Shown here: positions 21,446 through 32,500 of the stretch, piece after piece
How the letters are laid out: each line of letters begins with the position of its first letter
Numbering within the stretch: the stretch's first letter is position 1
NCBI GenBank assembly: GCA_037349105.1
Contig: JAYJMM010000042.1
Span: forward strand, 661,501-725,500
DNA length: 64,000 nt
Direction of reading: 5' to 3'
Origin: Limnomonas spitsbergensis
Taxonomy: Eukaryota; Chlorophyta; Chlorophyceae; Chlamydomonadales
Made by a program: the position numbers and the translations under genes
The notes under the pieces: generated by a model
Databases searched by the model: none
Seen by the model: the letters and a program-made list of their open reading frames with translations, nothing else
Told to the model about the DNA's origin: nothing

Positions 21446-22395
21446 GCTCTGAACCCTCAACCCCTGTCCCTCGAAACCCTCCTCCGGCCCTCCAACCTGA
21501 ACCCTCGTCCCCCTGCTGATCCCCAGCCCTCCCCCTGTCTGTTGAACCCCAACCCTCCCCCCATCTGCTGACCCCCCTGTCTGCTGATCCCCAACCCTCC
21601 CCCCATCTGCTAATCCCCCTGTCTGTTGATCCCCAACCCTCCCCCCATCTGCTGATCCCCCTGTTTGTTGATCCCCAACCCTCCCCTCGTCTGCTGATCC
21701 CCCTGTCTGCTGATCCCCAACCCTCCCTTTGTCTGCTGATCCCCCTGTCTGCTGATCCCCAACCCTCCCTCCGTCTGCTGTTCCCCCTGTCTGCTGATCC
21801 CCAACCCTCCCCCCGTCTGCTGACCCCCCTGTCTGCTGATCTCCACCCCCCCCTCCCTGTCTGCTGATCCCCAAACCTCCCCCCGTCTGCTGACCCCCCT
21901 GTCTGCTGATCCCCAACCCCCCTCCCTGTCTGCTGATCCCCAACCCTCCCTCCGCCTGCTGCCCCCCCTGTCTGCTGATCCTAACCCTCCCTCCGTCTGC
22001 TGACCCCCCTGTCTGCTGATCCCCGAACCTCCCCCCGTCTGCTGCCCCCCCTGTCTGCTGATCCCCAACCCTCCCCCCGTCTGCTGACCCCCCTGTCTGC
22101 TGATCCCCACTCCCCCTCCCTGCCTGCTGATCCCCCTGTCTGCTGATCCCCAACCCGTCCCCTGTCTGCTGATCCCCACTCCCCTCCCTGTCTGCTGATC
22201 CCCAACTCTCCCTCCGTCTGCTGCCCTCCCTGTCTGCTGATCCCCAACCCTCCACCTGTCTGCTGATCCCCAACCCTCCCCTTGTCTGCTGATCCCCAAC
22301 CCTCCCTCCGTCCGCTGACCCCCCTGTCTGCTGATCCTCAACCCTCCACCTGTCTGCTGATCCCCAACCCTCCCCTTGTCTGCTGATCCCCCGTA
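21446..22395. repeat. Minisatellite of TCTGCTGATCCCC units
   Basis: Compound units of about 16 and 26 bp, CCCTGTCTGCTGATCCCC and AACCCTCCCCCCGTCTGCTG, over 950 bp, ending 12 bp before the acceptor of the first recognised J-domain exon. Confidence 0.9.
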
Positions 22396-22407
22396 CGCCT
22401 TGGTCAG

Positions 22408-25400
22408 GTCCCTAATGCAGTCAAGCGCATCCTTGCGGCATGGGAAAAGAAGGACTACTTCAGCGTGCTGCAATTGCCTGAGCCCACCGCTGACGACCTA
22501 GGTGCGAATGCAGGGGACAGGGGCATGGGGCGGGGGCAGGGGATAGGGTTCAGGATTAGGGTTATGCTTAAACTGGGGGGGGGGGAATTGCAAATTTAGT
22601 GGCCTGATACGGGGCAAGGATGTTGGTCAATAATATTTAGTTCAGTGCGCGCCAGACAACGATTCGCACCGCTGGGCCCATGACATGAAGACCGCTGGCC
22701 CATGAAGACCAAATCTTGAGCGGCCCATGAAGGCCGCTGGTGACGTCTCCCAGGCATTCCGCAAGCTGTCAATCCTCGTGCATTCTTCACCCTGCATGCT
22801 GACCCCACCCCTCTGGCCTCTTGACCTGTTTTGGACAGGTCGCCCAGTCTGGCCTTACACGGCTGGTGACGTCTCCCGGGCATTCCGCAAGCTGTCCATC
22901 CTCGTGCATCCTGATAAAAACCCGGGCGACAACGCAAGGTGAGCCAAACGACCTTCCTTCTTACCCTTTTTAAACAAGTCGCGTTTACATTGAGCTTCTT
23001 TACATTTAAGCTGATTAAAAAGACAATTGTAGGTGCGCCAGATGATCCTTGGGACAATAGGAGGTGAAACTGACCTTCACTGTCGGATCTGAGGAAGCAT
23101 GGATCACGTTTGAGGGTTCGTCATTTCCTACCAAGGTACGTTGCGACCGCTCCTCCGCTTCCAAAGTTCCAATGCGAGCTTGAACTCAACTTCCAAGGCA
23201 GACAGGGAGTCCTCCCCACGCCAGGCAATATGTCAATCATCAGCTTTGAATGCGGAATTGAAGCTCTAATTAACCCAAGAGGGATTGTGACTCCTCCGCT
23301 TCACATGTGGAATGTAGCCTCACATTGATCAAATATGGAATGCGACTCCTCCGCTTCATGGGTGGAATGTAATCTCATGGACAACATAATTTGGTGTTGC
23401 AAAGCTTCATAACAATGTGCCTTGTCAGACCTCAGGTTTCCCAGGCTGAGATGCTTAAAGATAGTCATCAGATTCGTACAGAGACTCGGGTTTCTGATGC
23501 GCCTCCTGCTCCTGGGCTGTGACTGGGCAGAGGGATGACGCAAGGCACCTGGACCTGAATGGATGTGCTTGAACCGGGTGTTGAATCCCAGGAATGTTTC
23601 TCAGGAATTTTACTGGTGCCCCTGTCTTTTTTCTTGAAAGGATGAACTGACCCCGGTGTCCTATTTTCATACGTGCCTGAAAGCCTTTGAAGCCTTGAAT
23701 GGATATGCTGAGCATATGATATCCCATCAGGGCAAGGTGTCCAAAACTACTTTGAAGCCTTTCCATATAGTTGCTCCCATGGGGATTTACTGAGCCTCGA
23801 TGTTCCCATCACAAGGTGTCCGATCAGATTCCATCCGAACCTCAGCCTCACTCGTCCAGTGTCCAATAATCCTTCGAAGCCTTTCCTTGATGTTCAAAAC
23901 ATGATTTTGTATCTAATTTGCGACAGTGGCCCTTCAGCCGCGTGTTTTCTCTCAAATTTGCAGAAAATCCTTTGAGGCTCTGAATGAAGCTCACCCTATC
24001 TCACTTCCATTGGTGGCCCTTCACCTAGTGTGTCCTGTCCCGATTTTGCAGAAAATCCTTTGAAGCTCTGAATGAAGCTCACCGTATGCTACGAGACCCA
24101 GACATGCTGTGTGAGGTGGGTAGTGTGCTGTCAAGAGTTCTTCAGCTACAATGCAGCTACAGTTCAGCCACAACACAGCTACATGTCAGCTGCATTTCAG
24201 CTACAATTGACTCACGGCCGGGAGGACCTGGTGCAGCAAGGTGCTTGCCGCTGGGGCCGCTGGCCCAAGTATGACACCCGACGGCCCAGTGGTGGCTGAC
24301 CCGCATTCCACCCCAAAGGTGGTTCAGAGTTCACTTTTGGATAACCCATGCCGCTGAGCCTACACCGTGCCTGGTCCTGCCCTTGTGCACAGCTTCTTAG
24401 GGAAGCAGCGTGCTAGGTACCTGCCTTCAACCTTGACACCAACTAATCCGCTTAACCCCCATACCCTGACCCCTGTACCTCTCACCCTGTACACTGCCTG
24501 CCTGCCTGGTACTGCTTGTATGTTCAGCTTGTAAGGAATATTATGCGCCGGAGTGCCAGCTGCTCAGCCTAGGCCCCTCAATCCTGCCTGGTTATGCCTG
24601 CATGTTCAGGTTGTACAGAATAGAACGCACCAGATTGCCAGCTGCTCAGCCTAGGCCCATACCCTGAACCCTGCGTGTTATCACGCTTCCGCCCAGGTCC
24701 TAACCACCACAACGCATGACGCTTGCAAGTCGGTTGGGAGAGGTTGGCGGCTGTGTCCAGGATGGACCGGCGTATCCAGCTAAAATGAATGTTGGGATGC
24801 AGAGCCCTTGTCCCTGATCCCTAAAAATCACACCTGTCTCTCCCCGAGTATCTTGGTTCTAAGAAATTCAGCACACCGGCTGTGAGCTACTAAACCCTAA
24901 TCCCTTACAGCCTGCCTTAGTGCCTGATTGCCTAATCCTGCCTCTGCCCCTGCCCGGGTGTTCAGGTCGTGAGGAATGCAACACATCGGCTACAAGCTAC
25001 TAAACCCTAATCCCGCACAGCCTGCCTGAGTGCCTGAGTGCCTGGTCCTGCCTCTGCCCGCGTGTTCAGGTTTTAAGGAATGTTATGCACCGGCTGCGAG
25101 CTGCCAAACCCTCATTCCTTACAGCTTGCCCGAGTGCCTGTTCTTGCCTCTGGTCCTGCCCGGGTGTTCAGGTCCTGAGGAATGCAACGCATCGGCTGCG
25201 AGCAGACCGGGAGAGGTCTGAGGCCCGGTCTACGGTGGACGAGCGCATCCAGCTGAATGCGACAAAAATCGCGCGGACAAGGGACTTGCGCAAAGAGGTG
25301 CAAGGGGGGACCAGGGTTCGGAGAAAAAGGCACAGGTAGCAGCCACTGTCTTTCTAGGTGGCATCAGCTACAATTCAGCTACAATTCAGCTAACTTTGAG

Positions 25401-26375
25401 CTATGGCCTCGGGGGCCTAGTGCATCAATACCTGTTGCGTGGGCCTCCAGTTGTAGGCTGGTTTTGGCTTGCTCCCCGTTGGCCCGGTGGTGGCTGCCCA
25501 GCAGCCTGTTCAGGTGTTGGTTTGGTGTGAAAACGAATAAGCACAAACTGCAGCCAGGCCTGGCTTGGGCAACAGGCCCGGCGCCTCACTGCCTTCCTCT
25601 CTCACACTTTCAAGTTTGCCGGGTTCAACAATATCTGCTGGTGCTGACTAAACTTTGTTTCCTTAAGTATGAAGGCAGAATATGGTAAGCAATACTGGCT
25701 GTAGTGATGCTGTATTGCTTTAGTGCATGACATAACTCAGTAAGAGTAGTTGAAACAGATGAAACAAGGTTTATTAAATAAAAGCTAGGCGGTTCCACTG
25801 CTGCAGATGAAATAGTCCTGCCACTGGCAGTCGAGTAATTAGACTACCACCGTACTATACTTGCAAATACTTGAAGCAGATAAAGCTATGGTTGCTGGTA
25901 CAGGTCGAGCAACGCCAGGAAAGGAGCTGGGACCCGCGGCAAGGACGGCAGGATTAATACTTTCGCGCTCCCTCATGCTCCCTACTTCCTGTTTCCTTAA
26001 CGCTCCTCAGTTTTGGCAATGCACTATCAACGGATCCAAACAAACGTTTTTTTATGCGCAAGTTTGCTGGGTCCCATGCATCGCATGGCGCCCATGCGCC
26101 ATCTAGCGCATCCATGCGCATGGCACATGGGCTCTGAAGCACACTTCCCCGGGGACCCTGTGCAGGAGGGCAAGAATCTGGAGGACACGGTTCTGGAGCA
26201 GATGAAGCGCCGCCAGGACGAGGCGCGGAGGAAGGTGGAGGCTGCTGCGCGGGCTCGAGGCACGGTGCTGCACGACATGGAGGATAAGCTGAGCGAGCAT
26301 GGGGGGGGCAGCGGGGATAGTGAAGATGAGGGGCCTCGCGTGCTGAAGAAGCGCAAGAAGCCTGCATTTATGTGA
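22408..26375 (+). CDS. J-domain co-chaperone, DNAJC8-like (5' end not found)
   Basis: Exons 22408-22501, 22839-22938, 24052-24115, 25172-25297 and 26166-26375 join in phase to 197 codons. They read VPNAVKRILAAWEKKDYFSV, then the J domain with FRKLSILVHPDKNPGDNARK and FEALNEAHRMLRDP, then a charged helix (RADRERSEARSTVDERI) and a basic/acidic tail ending VLKKRKKPAFM. The HPD tripeptide that stimulates Hsp70 ATPase is intact. The order (short helix, J domain, charged coil, Lys-rich tail) resembles DNAJC8, a nuclear splicing-associated J protein. The subfamily call is tentative. No exon upstream of 22408 was identified; a 950-bp minisatellite lies there. Oddity: exon 22839-22938 adds about nine residues (RPVWPYTAG) inside the J domain if the normal AG at 22838 is used. 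The introns carry echoes of several exons. Confidence 0.7.
22720..22795 (+). repeat. Echo of J-domain exon 22839-22938
   Basis: GGTGACGTCTCCCAGGCATT and GTCAATCCTCGTGCATTC repeat the middle of the exon 130 bp upstream, but break off before HPDKN. Confidence 0.8.
23680..24005 (+). repeat. Acceptor-edge echoes of J-gene exon 24052-24115
   Basis: At 23961 a near-identical copy reads GCAGAAAATCCTTTGAGGCT, then CTGAATGAAGCTCACC. At 23681 an older one reads AAAGCCTTTGAAGCCTTGAA. Traces also lie near 23755 and 23875. Confidence 0.8.
24530..25110 (+). repeat. Acceptor-edge echoes of J-gene exon 25172-25297
   Basis: Five copies of the exon start with the acceptor (GTTCAGGTCGTGAGGAATGC type) at about 24525, 24608, 24850, 24960 and 25070. 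Those nearest the exon are the most similar. Confidence 0.82.
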
Positions 26376-26520
26376 TCGCATCTCCTGATCTGGCTGGAGG
26401 GTTCTGGGTTTAAGAGCTCAAAATGGAACTTGAAAGCCTGCGTTCATGCCGCCTTGTGGCCTGATGCGACTGAAACGATCCACGGTGGCGCGCATTGCTT
26501 GCATTGGCTGTTACAACAGT

Positions 26521-26522
<2 letters not shown>

Positions 26523-26557
<35 letters not shown>
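26523..26557. repeat. CTG trinucleotide repeat
   Basis: About ten CTG units, 150 bp after the J-gene stop codon. Confidence 0.9.
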
Positions 26558-27377
26558 GAAGCTTTAAGACAACCTGCATTGAGGTTCACATTCTGAAGGA
26601 GTAAACATGATTGGCTGATTCCGCTTATACTATGCATGTGATCTTTTTGCTTGATAGAATGAGGCCCAGGCAGTCGTCTGGTGGTGCCGGATGAACAGTG
26701 TCGAAAACATTTCAAACCTGTTAGTTTTATCAGGGTTTATCAGGGGTACCCCTGGTTTATTTATTTGATGTCAGCCTGAAATATTTGAAATTTGAGGCCG
26801 TGCAAGGATTTGCATTTACTGCCATGCCTACCAATCCGCTGTGCCTCCTTGGCGTCCACTACCAGTAGACTGTAAATCGTAAACAAAACAGACACATGCA
26901 TTGCTCCACGGATCCAGCCCTAAGCTGGAGTAAAAGCCTGAGCAACCAGTTATCCCTGGTGTGCAGGTATCTTGCATGGATTGCAATGCTTTCCATAACA
27001 GTGGAAAAGGTCAGATGTGGATGGAAAAGCTAGTTAATGACGGAGAAGGCAATAGAGGAAAGCAGGTTCACCAAGGTCAGGCAAACTGCATCCCCTGCCC
27101 CTGAAATGCGAGTGAGGTTCACTGGTGGTGTATGTGACTGAAGTCCTCCTGGCTTGAGAGGTGCGACCCTACACAGGACAGCCGTGAGTTGCAGTTGCCA
27201 TACAGGCTCTCTATCTCTCCCTCTCTCCAGTCTCTTTCCGTCCCCGGAGATGTGCAAGGTTTTCTCTCTCAGGGCTGTGGGTCCGCCTCCTTGACAGGTG
27301 GATGCTCTGGTCCCCCACAAATTAAGTTGAGCGCCTATATGCCATTATGGGCACTACAGGAGGTCAGATGCCGGACG

Positions 27378-27521
27378 TGTTTGCCTTCCCAGGATCTCCT
27401 TTTGTTCCTTTCTCTTGTGTTCCCTTTTCCTGTTAGTTTCTCACTTCCCTCATCTGAAACAGTTGGGCGCCCACGCAGCCGAATCTTCTTGTGCATGTAC
27501 CAGAGGTGTAACAGCATTGAC
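27378..27521 (-). repeat. Purine-tailed dispersed repeat
   Basis: Minus-strand copy. The tail appears here as T/C-rich sequence and the head as AGAGGTGTAACAGCATTGAC. Confidence 0.7.
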
Positions 27522-27800
27522 ATGGACACTGGCCTAGTTCCACCTAGGGGGAATCATCACACCTAACACGGGAAACGCTAGCCCCATGTCAAACTTTTTC
27601 GTATCCTGTGTTTCGTTTTCTGTCTTGTCTAGGTTTCTGTCAGGGGTCGTTTTTTGCCTTCCTTGGCTTCTCCTGTCCTCTGCCCCCCTGCCCCTTAGTT
27701 TCGGTGGTTTGCTTGCATAGGCCCTACCTAAGTAAAGCAGAAAGCACGTGACAGCCTGAACTCGGTTGGAGAATCTGAATATATGCTTTATGAGCTCTAA

Positions 27801-28130
27801 ATGGCCACGGGCACGAGCCCCATGCACCTCCTGCAGAAAAACAATGCGAATGGCCCGCAAAATGTCTTTGACGTTGAAACTAGCGCGGAGTGTTTAAACC
27901 AGGGGGGTGAATCCGAGGGAAATATCGTATCGGCTTCATGCCAGCATATCAATGATGCTCTCGGCCATGTTACCTTGCTTGCCTTGTTGACTGACGGCAC
28001 ACGCAAAATCCATACGTACATTTCCCTTCCAGGCATAAATAAGAAAACAAAACCACGCTCTGTGGGAGTAAAGGAAACAGCGTGGCAGACAACACAACAT
28101 CCTCCCTTGCAAGACTGTTTTCTAACTTGA
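27801..28130 (+). CDS. Hypothetical ORF, 109 aa
   Basis: Open frame with ATG at 27801, starting MATGTSPMHLLQKNNANGPQ. Composition is balanced, without low-complexity sequence, and it is not part of any repeat family seen here. No domain is recognised and no splice partner was found. It could be a small gene, a first exon or chance. Confidence 0.2.
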   Translation: MATGTSPMHLLQKNNANGPQNVFDVETSAECLNQGGESEGNIVSASCQHINDALGHVTLLALLTDGTRKIHTYISLPGINKKTKPRSVGVKETAWQTTQHPPLQDCFLT

Positions 28131-29042
28131 TTTTACAGACTTCACAGGCTCCACTTCTGGCTTAAATGCCTCGCACGTCCTCAACTCCATGACCAGATAT
28201 TGCTATGCAGCCAGACGTGGCGTTTGCACTTGGCAGGGCGCTCCCACCCCGCGCCTGCATTCTACGAGTGACCTGAAATTGTACGAAAACGAACTGTTGG
28301 GGGGAACACAAACATCATTGATTAAAACAAGGTGGAATGTTTAGATTTCTTCTCTCAAGCTCCCTTCCCTTCACCATCCCAGCCTCCCTGTTTACAAAGT
28401 GAGGTCTTGCTGAACTCTCCTCCAGAACACTTTTATGGACCCCCCTAGTCCTTCCCCTCCTACTGTGAGTGCAGACACACACTCCTTAACCCCTTGCGCT
28501 TAGTCAGGAAAGAGTGGTGCGGCTCCACCATAATATAGCTCATCAGTGGGATGCCTCAAGCCGCGGCCTAGGGACTCCCCAACCCTTCACGCCACCGCCT
28601 CGCGGTGGAGTAGTCTTTCTTTCTTCTGCAGACACGCTTTAGACAGCCCAGTACGAGGACAATATTTGCATGATCTATCTTGAAATGCTTCAGCTGAAGT
28701 TCAGCTTAAGTTCAGCTTAAGTTCAGCTTAAGTTCAGCTTAAGTTCAGCTTAAGTTCAGCTACATTAAGGCCCACACGGACGTGGGGGCCTGGTGCACCA
28801 ACCTGTGTTAATTTTTAGTGGGATCCTCAGAGGCTATACGCGGTTGCGTCAATTATACGCAATAATTAAATTTTGGTCCTAGGACAGTAACCTTGTGCCC
28901 ACTGCTAGTAAGCTGTCCCAGGTCGGATCCCAACCCTCCCAGCAGTGGCTACCCAACAGCCTGCCAAAGGTAATTCTTAGGTGCACACTAAAATATACAG
29001 TGAGCATGAAGCCCTTAATGTTATTTGCTAGAGTATTAGGAC

Positions 29043-29194
29043 CAGTGCTGTGCCATTGCACCGTAATTCAGAAATCGTGCCAGTGATAACGGTCCCTTTC
29101 AAGTGAAAGTAGCTGAATTTGCCTTGAAATTACGGTGACTGAAACTCAGCTACGCAGTCCAGCTACCGTAAGGACCGTAATCGGCACAGCACTG
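29043..29194. mobile_element. 152-bp hAT-like MITE, copy 1
   Basis: Perfect 12-bp terminal inverted repeats, CAGTGCTGTGCC and GGCACAGCACTG. Flanking octamers ATTAGGAC and ATTAAGAC match at seven of eight positions. It abuts the last recognised exon of XRCC2. Confidence 0.88.
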
Positions 29195-29227
29195 ATTAAG
29201 ACAGAGGCACCTCCACCCAGACATCAC

Positions 29228-29518
29228 CTGCAGCTGCGTGCACACAAGCGTAACCCGTCCACCTTGGGGCAGAGCTCTCACTGTGGGCTGGGCCAACGAA
29301 AGCCTGCAGAGCAACACAGCCAGCTGAGTTCAGGCATTCACTGTGGGCCCTCCACCCATCAACTCCACCCCCTCGTCCACCCCTCTCCTCCACCCCTCTA
29401 CCAACCCCCTTCTTCTCCTCCACCTTCTTTGACATCACCTGTGCAATGTTGGCCTGCAACGTGTCGGACATCACCTCCTTCCACCCCCCTCCTCCACCCT
29501 TTGCTGATTCCTCTCCTC

Positions 29519-29554
<36 letters not shown>

Positions 29555-32500
29555 TCTCCTCCTTTGACATCATCTGTGAGTGACGATGGCCTGCCTTAAG
29601 TCGAACATTACATCCCTCCTCCCTCCTCCCTCTCCTCCTCCCCCCCTCCCTCTTCTCCTCCACCCCATTCTCCTCCCTCCTACCTCTCCTCCTCCCCCTC
29701 CTCTACCTCCTCCTCCACCCCCCTTCTCCTCCTTCTACCCCCTCCTCCTCCACCCCCCTTCTCCTCCTTCTACCCCCTCCTCCTCCACCCCCCTTCAGCT
29801 CCCTCCTCCTTCCCCTCCTCCTCCTCCTCCTCTACCTCCTCCTCCACCCCCCTTCTCCTCTCTTCTCCTAACCTCCTCCTTTTCCTCCCCCTCCCCCCCC
29901 CTCCTCCTCTCTTCTCCTAACCTCCTCCTTCTCCCCCTCCTCCTCCCCCTCCTCCTCTCTTCTCCTAACCTCCTCCTCCTCCCCCTCCTCCTCCTCCTCC
30001 TCCCCCTCTCCTCTCTTCTCCTAACCTCCTCCTCCTCCCCCTCCACCACCCCCCTTCTCCTCCCTCCACCCCCTTCGGCTACCTCCTCCTCCTCCTCCTC
30101 CTATAAAATCACCTGTGCGTGATAACGGCCTGCCACGTGTCGGACATCACCTCTCTACCCCCTCCTCCTCCTCCAACATCACCGCCTCCACCAGACCAGC
30201 TCGGCATGAACTTGGAGCAGACACAGGAGCAGCGTGCCTCCTGACACAACTGCAAAGGGAGGGCGAGGTATGATAGTGAGATGGAAACAATGACACGTTA
30301 CATGGTGTGAACAAGAGAAATGCAGGAGCAGCGTGCCTCCTGACACAACTGTAAAGGGGGGGCGAGGTATGATGGTGAGATGGAAACAATGACACGTTAC
30401 ATGGTGTGAACAAGAGAAATGCAGGAGCAGCGTGCCTCCTGACACAACTGCAAAGGGGGGGCGAGCTATGATAGTGAGATGGAAACAATGACACGTTACA
30501 TGGTGTGAACAAGAGTAATGCAGCAACATAGCACCTTCTAAGTCCTGACACAACTGAACTGCAAGAGGGGATGGCTAATATTAGTGAGATGAACACATTA
30601 CATGTTACATAGTGTGAACAAGAGTAATACAGCAACATAGTACCTCCTGACACAACTGCAAGAGGGGTGGCGAATATAAGTGAGATGAACACATCACACG
30701 TCACATAGTGTGAATAAGAGTAATGCAGCAACAGCGCACCTCCTGACTCGGCTGTTCTCTCAAGGCTCAGGCTGCGCACACCCTGTCGGACGTTTAAGGC
30801 AACAGCGCCCTGTTTGTACTGCTGCTGCTGCCCTGCTTCAGTTGCAGCTAAATGCTACTGTTGTTGCCCTTGTTTCAATTTCTACTGCTGATTCTGCTGT
30901 CCATGGCGCTGAGATCTACCCTGCCTACCTGCCCAGCTGCCTGTTTACCTGCCTGTTTGACCGACCTACCCACTAGCCACACCTGGCTCAGCAATGTGCC
31001 TGAGGCTGTGCACCCCTTGCATGACATCAGACGCAGCCGACCCTGTCTGCTGCACTTGCTGCAAGCCATGCTGCCATGCTGCCATGCTGAGTGCCTGCAA
31101 ACAGCCCATCTGCCTGCTGTCCATCCTCTGCCTACCTGCATTCAGCCCACATGCTGGCAGTTTGGGTTACTCAGCTACATGTCAGCTACACTCCAGCCTC
31201 TGGCCTGAGGCTCCATTCGTGCCCAGCTATGCTGCTTTCGCCACAAGTCGTAGGCCGGTCCAGGTTTGATCCCAATCGGGCCTTTGGCGGCCGTAGGGCG
31301 GCAAGCCAAAGGTCGACCCGTTGCTGGGAAAAAAAAACCACTGCTTGCTTGTCTCGCCTGCCTACCTGCCCAGCTGCTTGTTGGCCTGCCTGCCTGCCTG
31401 TCTGCCACCAACCTACCCCCCTGGCCTCACCTGGCTTAACAGAGCGGCGGAGGCGGTGTGCACCCTGTAAGGCGTTAAAGGCAAGGGCCCCTGTTTCAAC
31501 TCCAGCTGCTGCTGCTGGTGCTGGTGCTGCTGTTGGCCGTATTGAGGCCCTACATGGTGCGGCGCCTGAGCTGCCGGTATCGGTGGCGCAGGCGGCCGCT
31601 GCTGTGCCTGCACCAGGCGCACTGCCTTGTCCTGATAGTGGAAGGCGGCCACGTTGTCCAACAGCAGGAGCCTCGGCCGCAAATCCTGGAGGGTAAGGGG
31701 CATCATCTCTCAAGTGAAAAAAACAAATCAAGTGAAAACCAGGGTAAACGTGGATCATCTCTCAAGTGGAAAAAATAAATCAAATACCGGTACCGGTAAA
31801 TAATGCGGATTTTTGGCTTTGAGACCCAAGCCAGGATCTGGGGTTTGTGGGGGTTACCTTCTGCCATGAAATCTAAGAACCTGGAACCTGAGACCTCCCT
31901 AGCGGCTGACCCACCGGCTCGCACCATCACGCCATGAATTATGTACTTTGGACAGACATTCTGCGCTATGGGGTTCATTTCCAAGCCGCTGCTCTGTCGC
32001 GGTGTCTTAGTTGCTTGCCTAGGGAGACACTCTTTTGTTTCTCGCTGTCCTCGTGAATTTAGTGCCCGAACAATGGTACCGGTGCGAATGTGGCTTTAAC
32101 CCCGAGCTGCGCTGCTCCCTTAAGCCACACACCCTTAGGAGGGCGTACTTCTTTCTTTTTCCTCAGTGATTAAACCGGTTTACGGGCACCCGTCCCATGC
32201 ATCAAGTGTGATGCTCCGCTGACCTGTACTCATATCACAACATCGGCTGCCTGGACCCTCCATCCAATGCTGTTGGCTGGACGAGTGATGACCCTGTGTC
32301 CACCGCCCACCTCAACTCTCATCCAGTATTTCTGTTGCGGCCATCACACCACCTTCGGAAGGCCGACTTGCGGCTGCAAAAGGCCTGATTGGGACCAAAC
32401 CTGGATAGGCCTACAACTGGTGGCAAATGCAGCAAGGCTGGCCACAAATGGGGCATCCAGCCAGAAGGCCAGTCTGTAGCTGACAAATGGCTGAGTCACG

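Larger units (their letters stand above)
18183..22407. other. 4.2-kb gap of repeats and unassigned sequence
   Basis: Holds a partial copy of the MITE-A core near 19440-19575, a short GCCATGC-rich tandem stretch (20250-20320), MITE-A copies (about 20965-21090 and 21116-21293) and a minisatellite (21446-22395). A possible minus-strand exon at 20092-20139 (AWLKALSAFLDMQIGK, between AG and GTATGA) has no partner. Missing 5' exons of the J-domain gene may lie here. Confidence 0.4.
26376..29042. other. Intergenic stretch between the J-domain and XRCC2 genes
   Basis: Contains a CTG microsatellite (26523-26557), a ~80-bp segment (27200-27310) that recurs at 60090-60170, a minus-strand purine-tailed repeat (27378-27521), the 109-aa ORF and a short AGTTCAGCTTA tandem stretch (28690-28760). 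The last codons of XRCC2 may lie in its right part but were not recognised. Confidence 0.4.

Noticed and set aside
21443..22473. Minus-strand Gly/Gln-rich frames of 276 and 287 codons
   Set aside because: These are translations of the TCTGCTGATCCCC minisatellite, overlapping the proven J-domain exon on the other strand.
25954..26381. Minus-strand frames opposite the last J-domain exon
   Set aside because: They are antisense shadows of a proven coding exon with no independent evidence.
31158..31343. MITE-A as a tRNA-derived SINE, from a B-box-like GGTTTGGTCCC
   Set aside because: No convincing A box or 3' tail is present. The 8-bp duplications and CAG-type inverted ends in other copies favour a DNA element.
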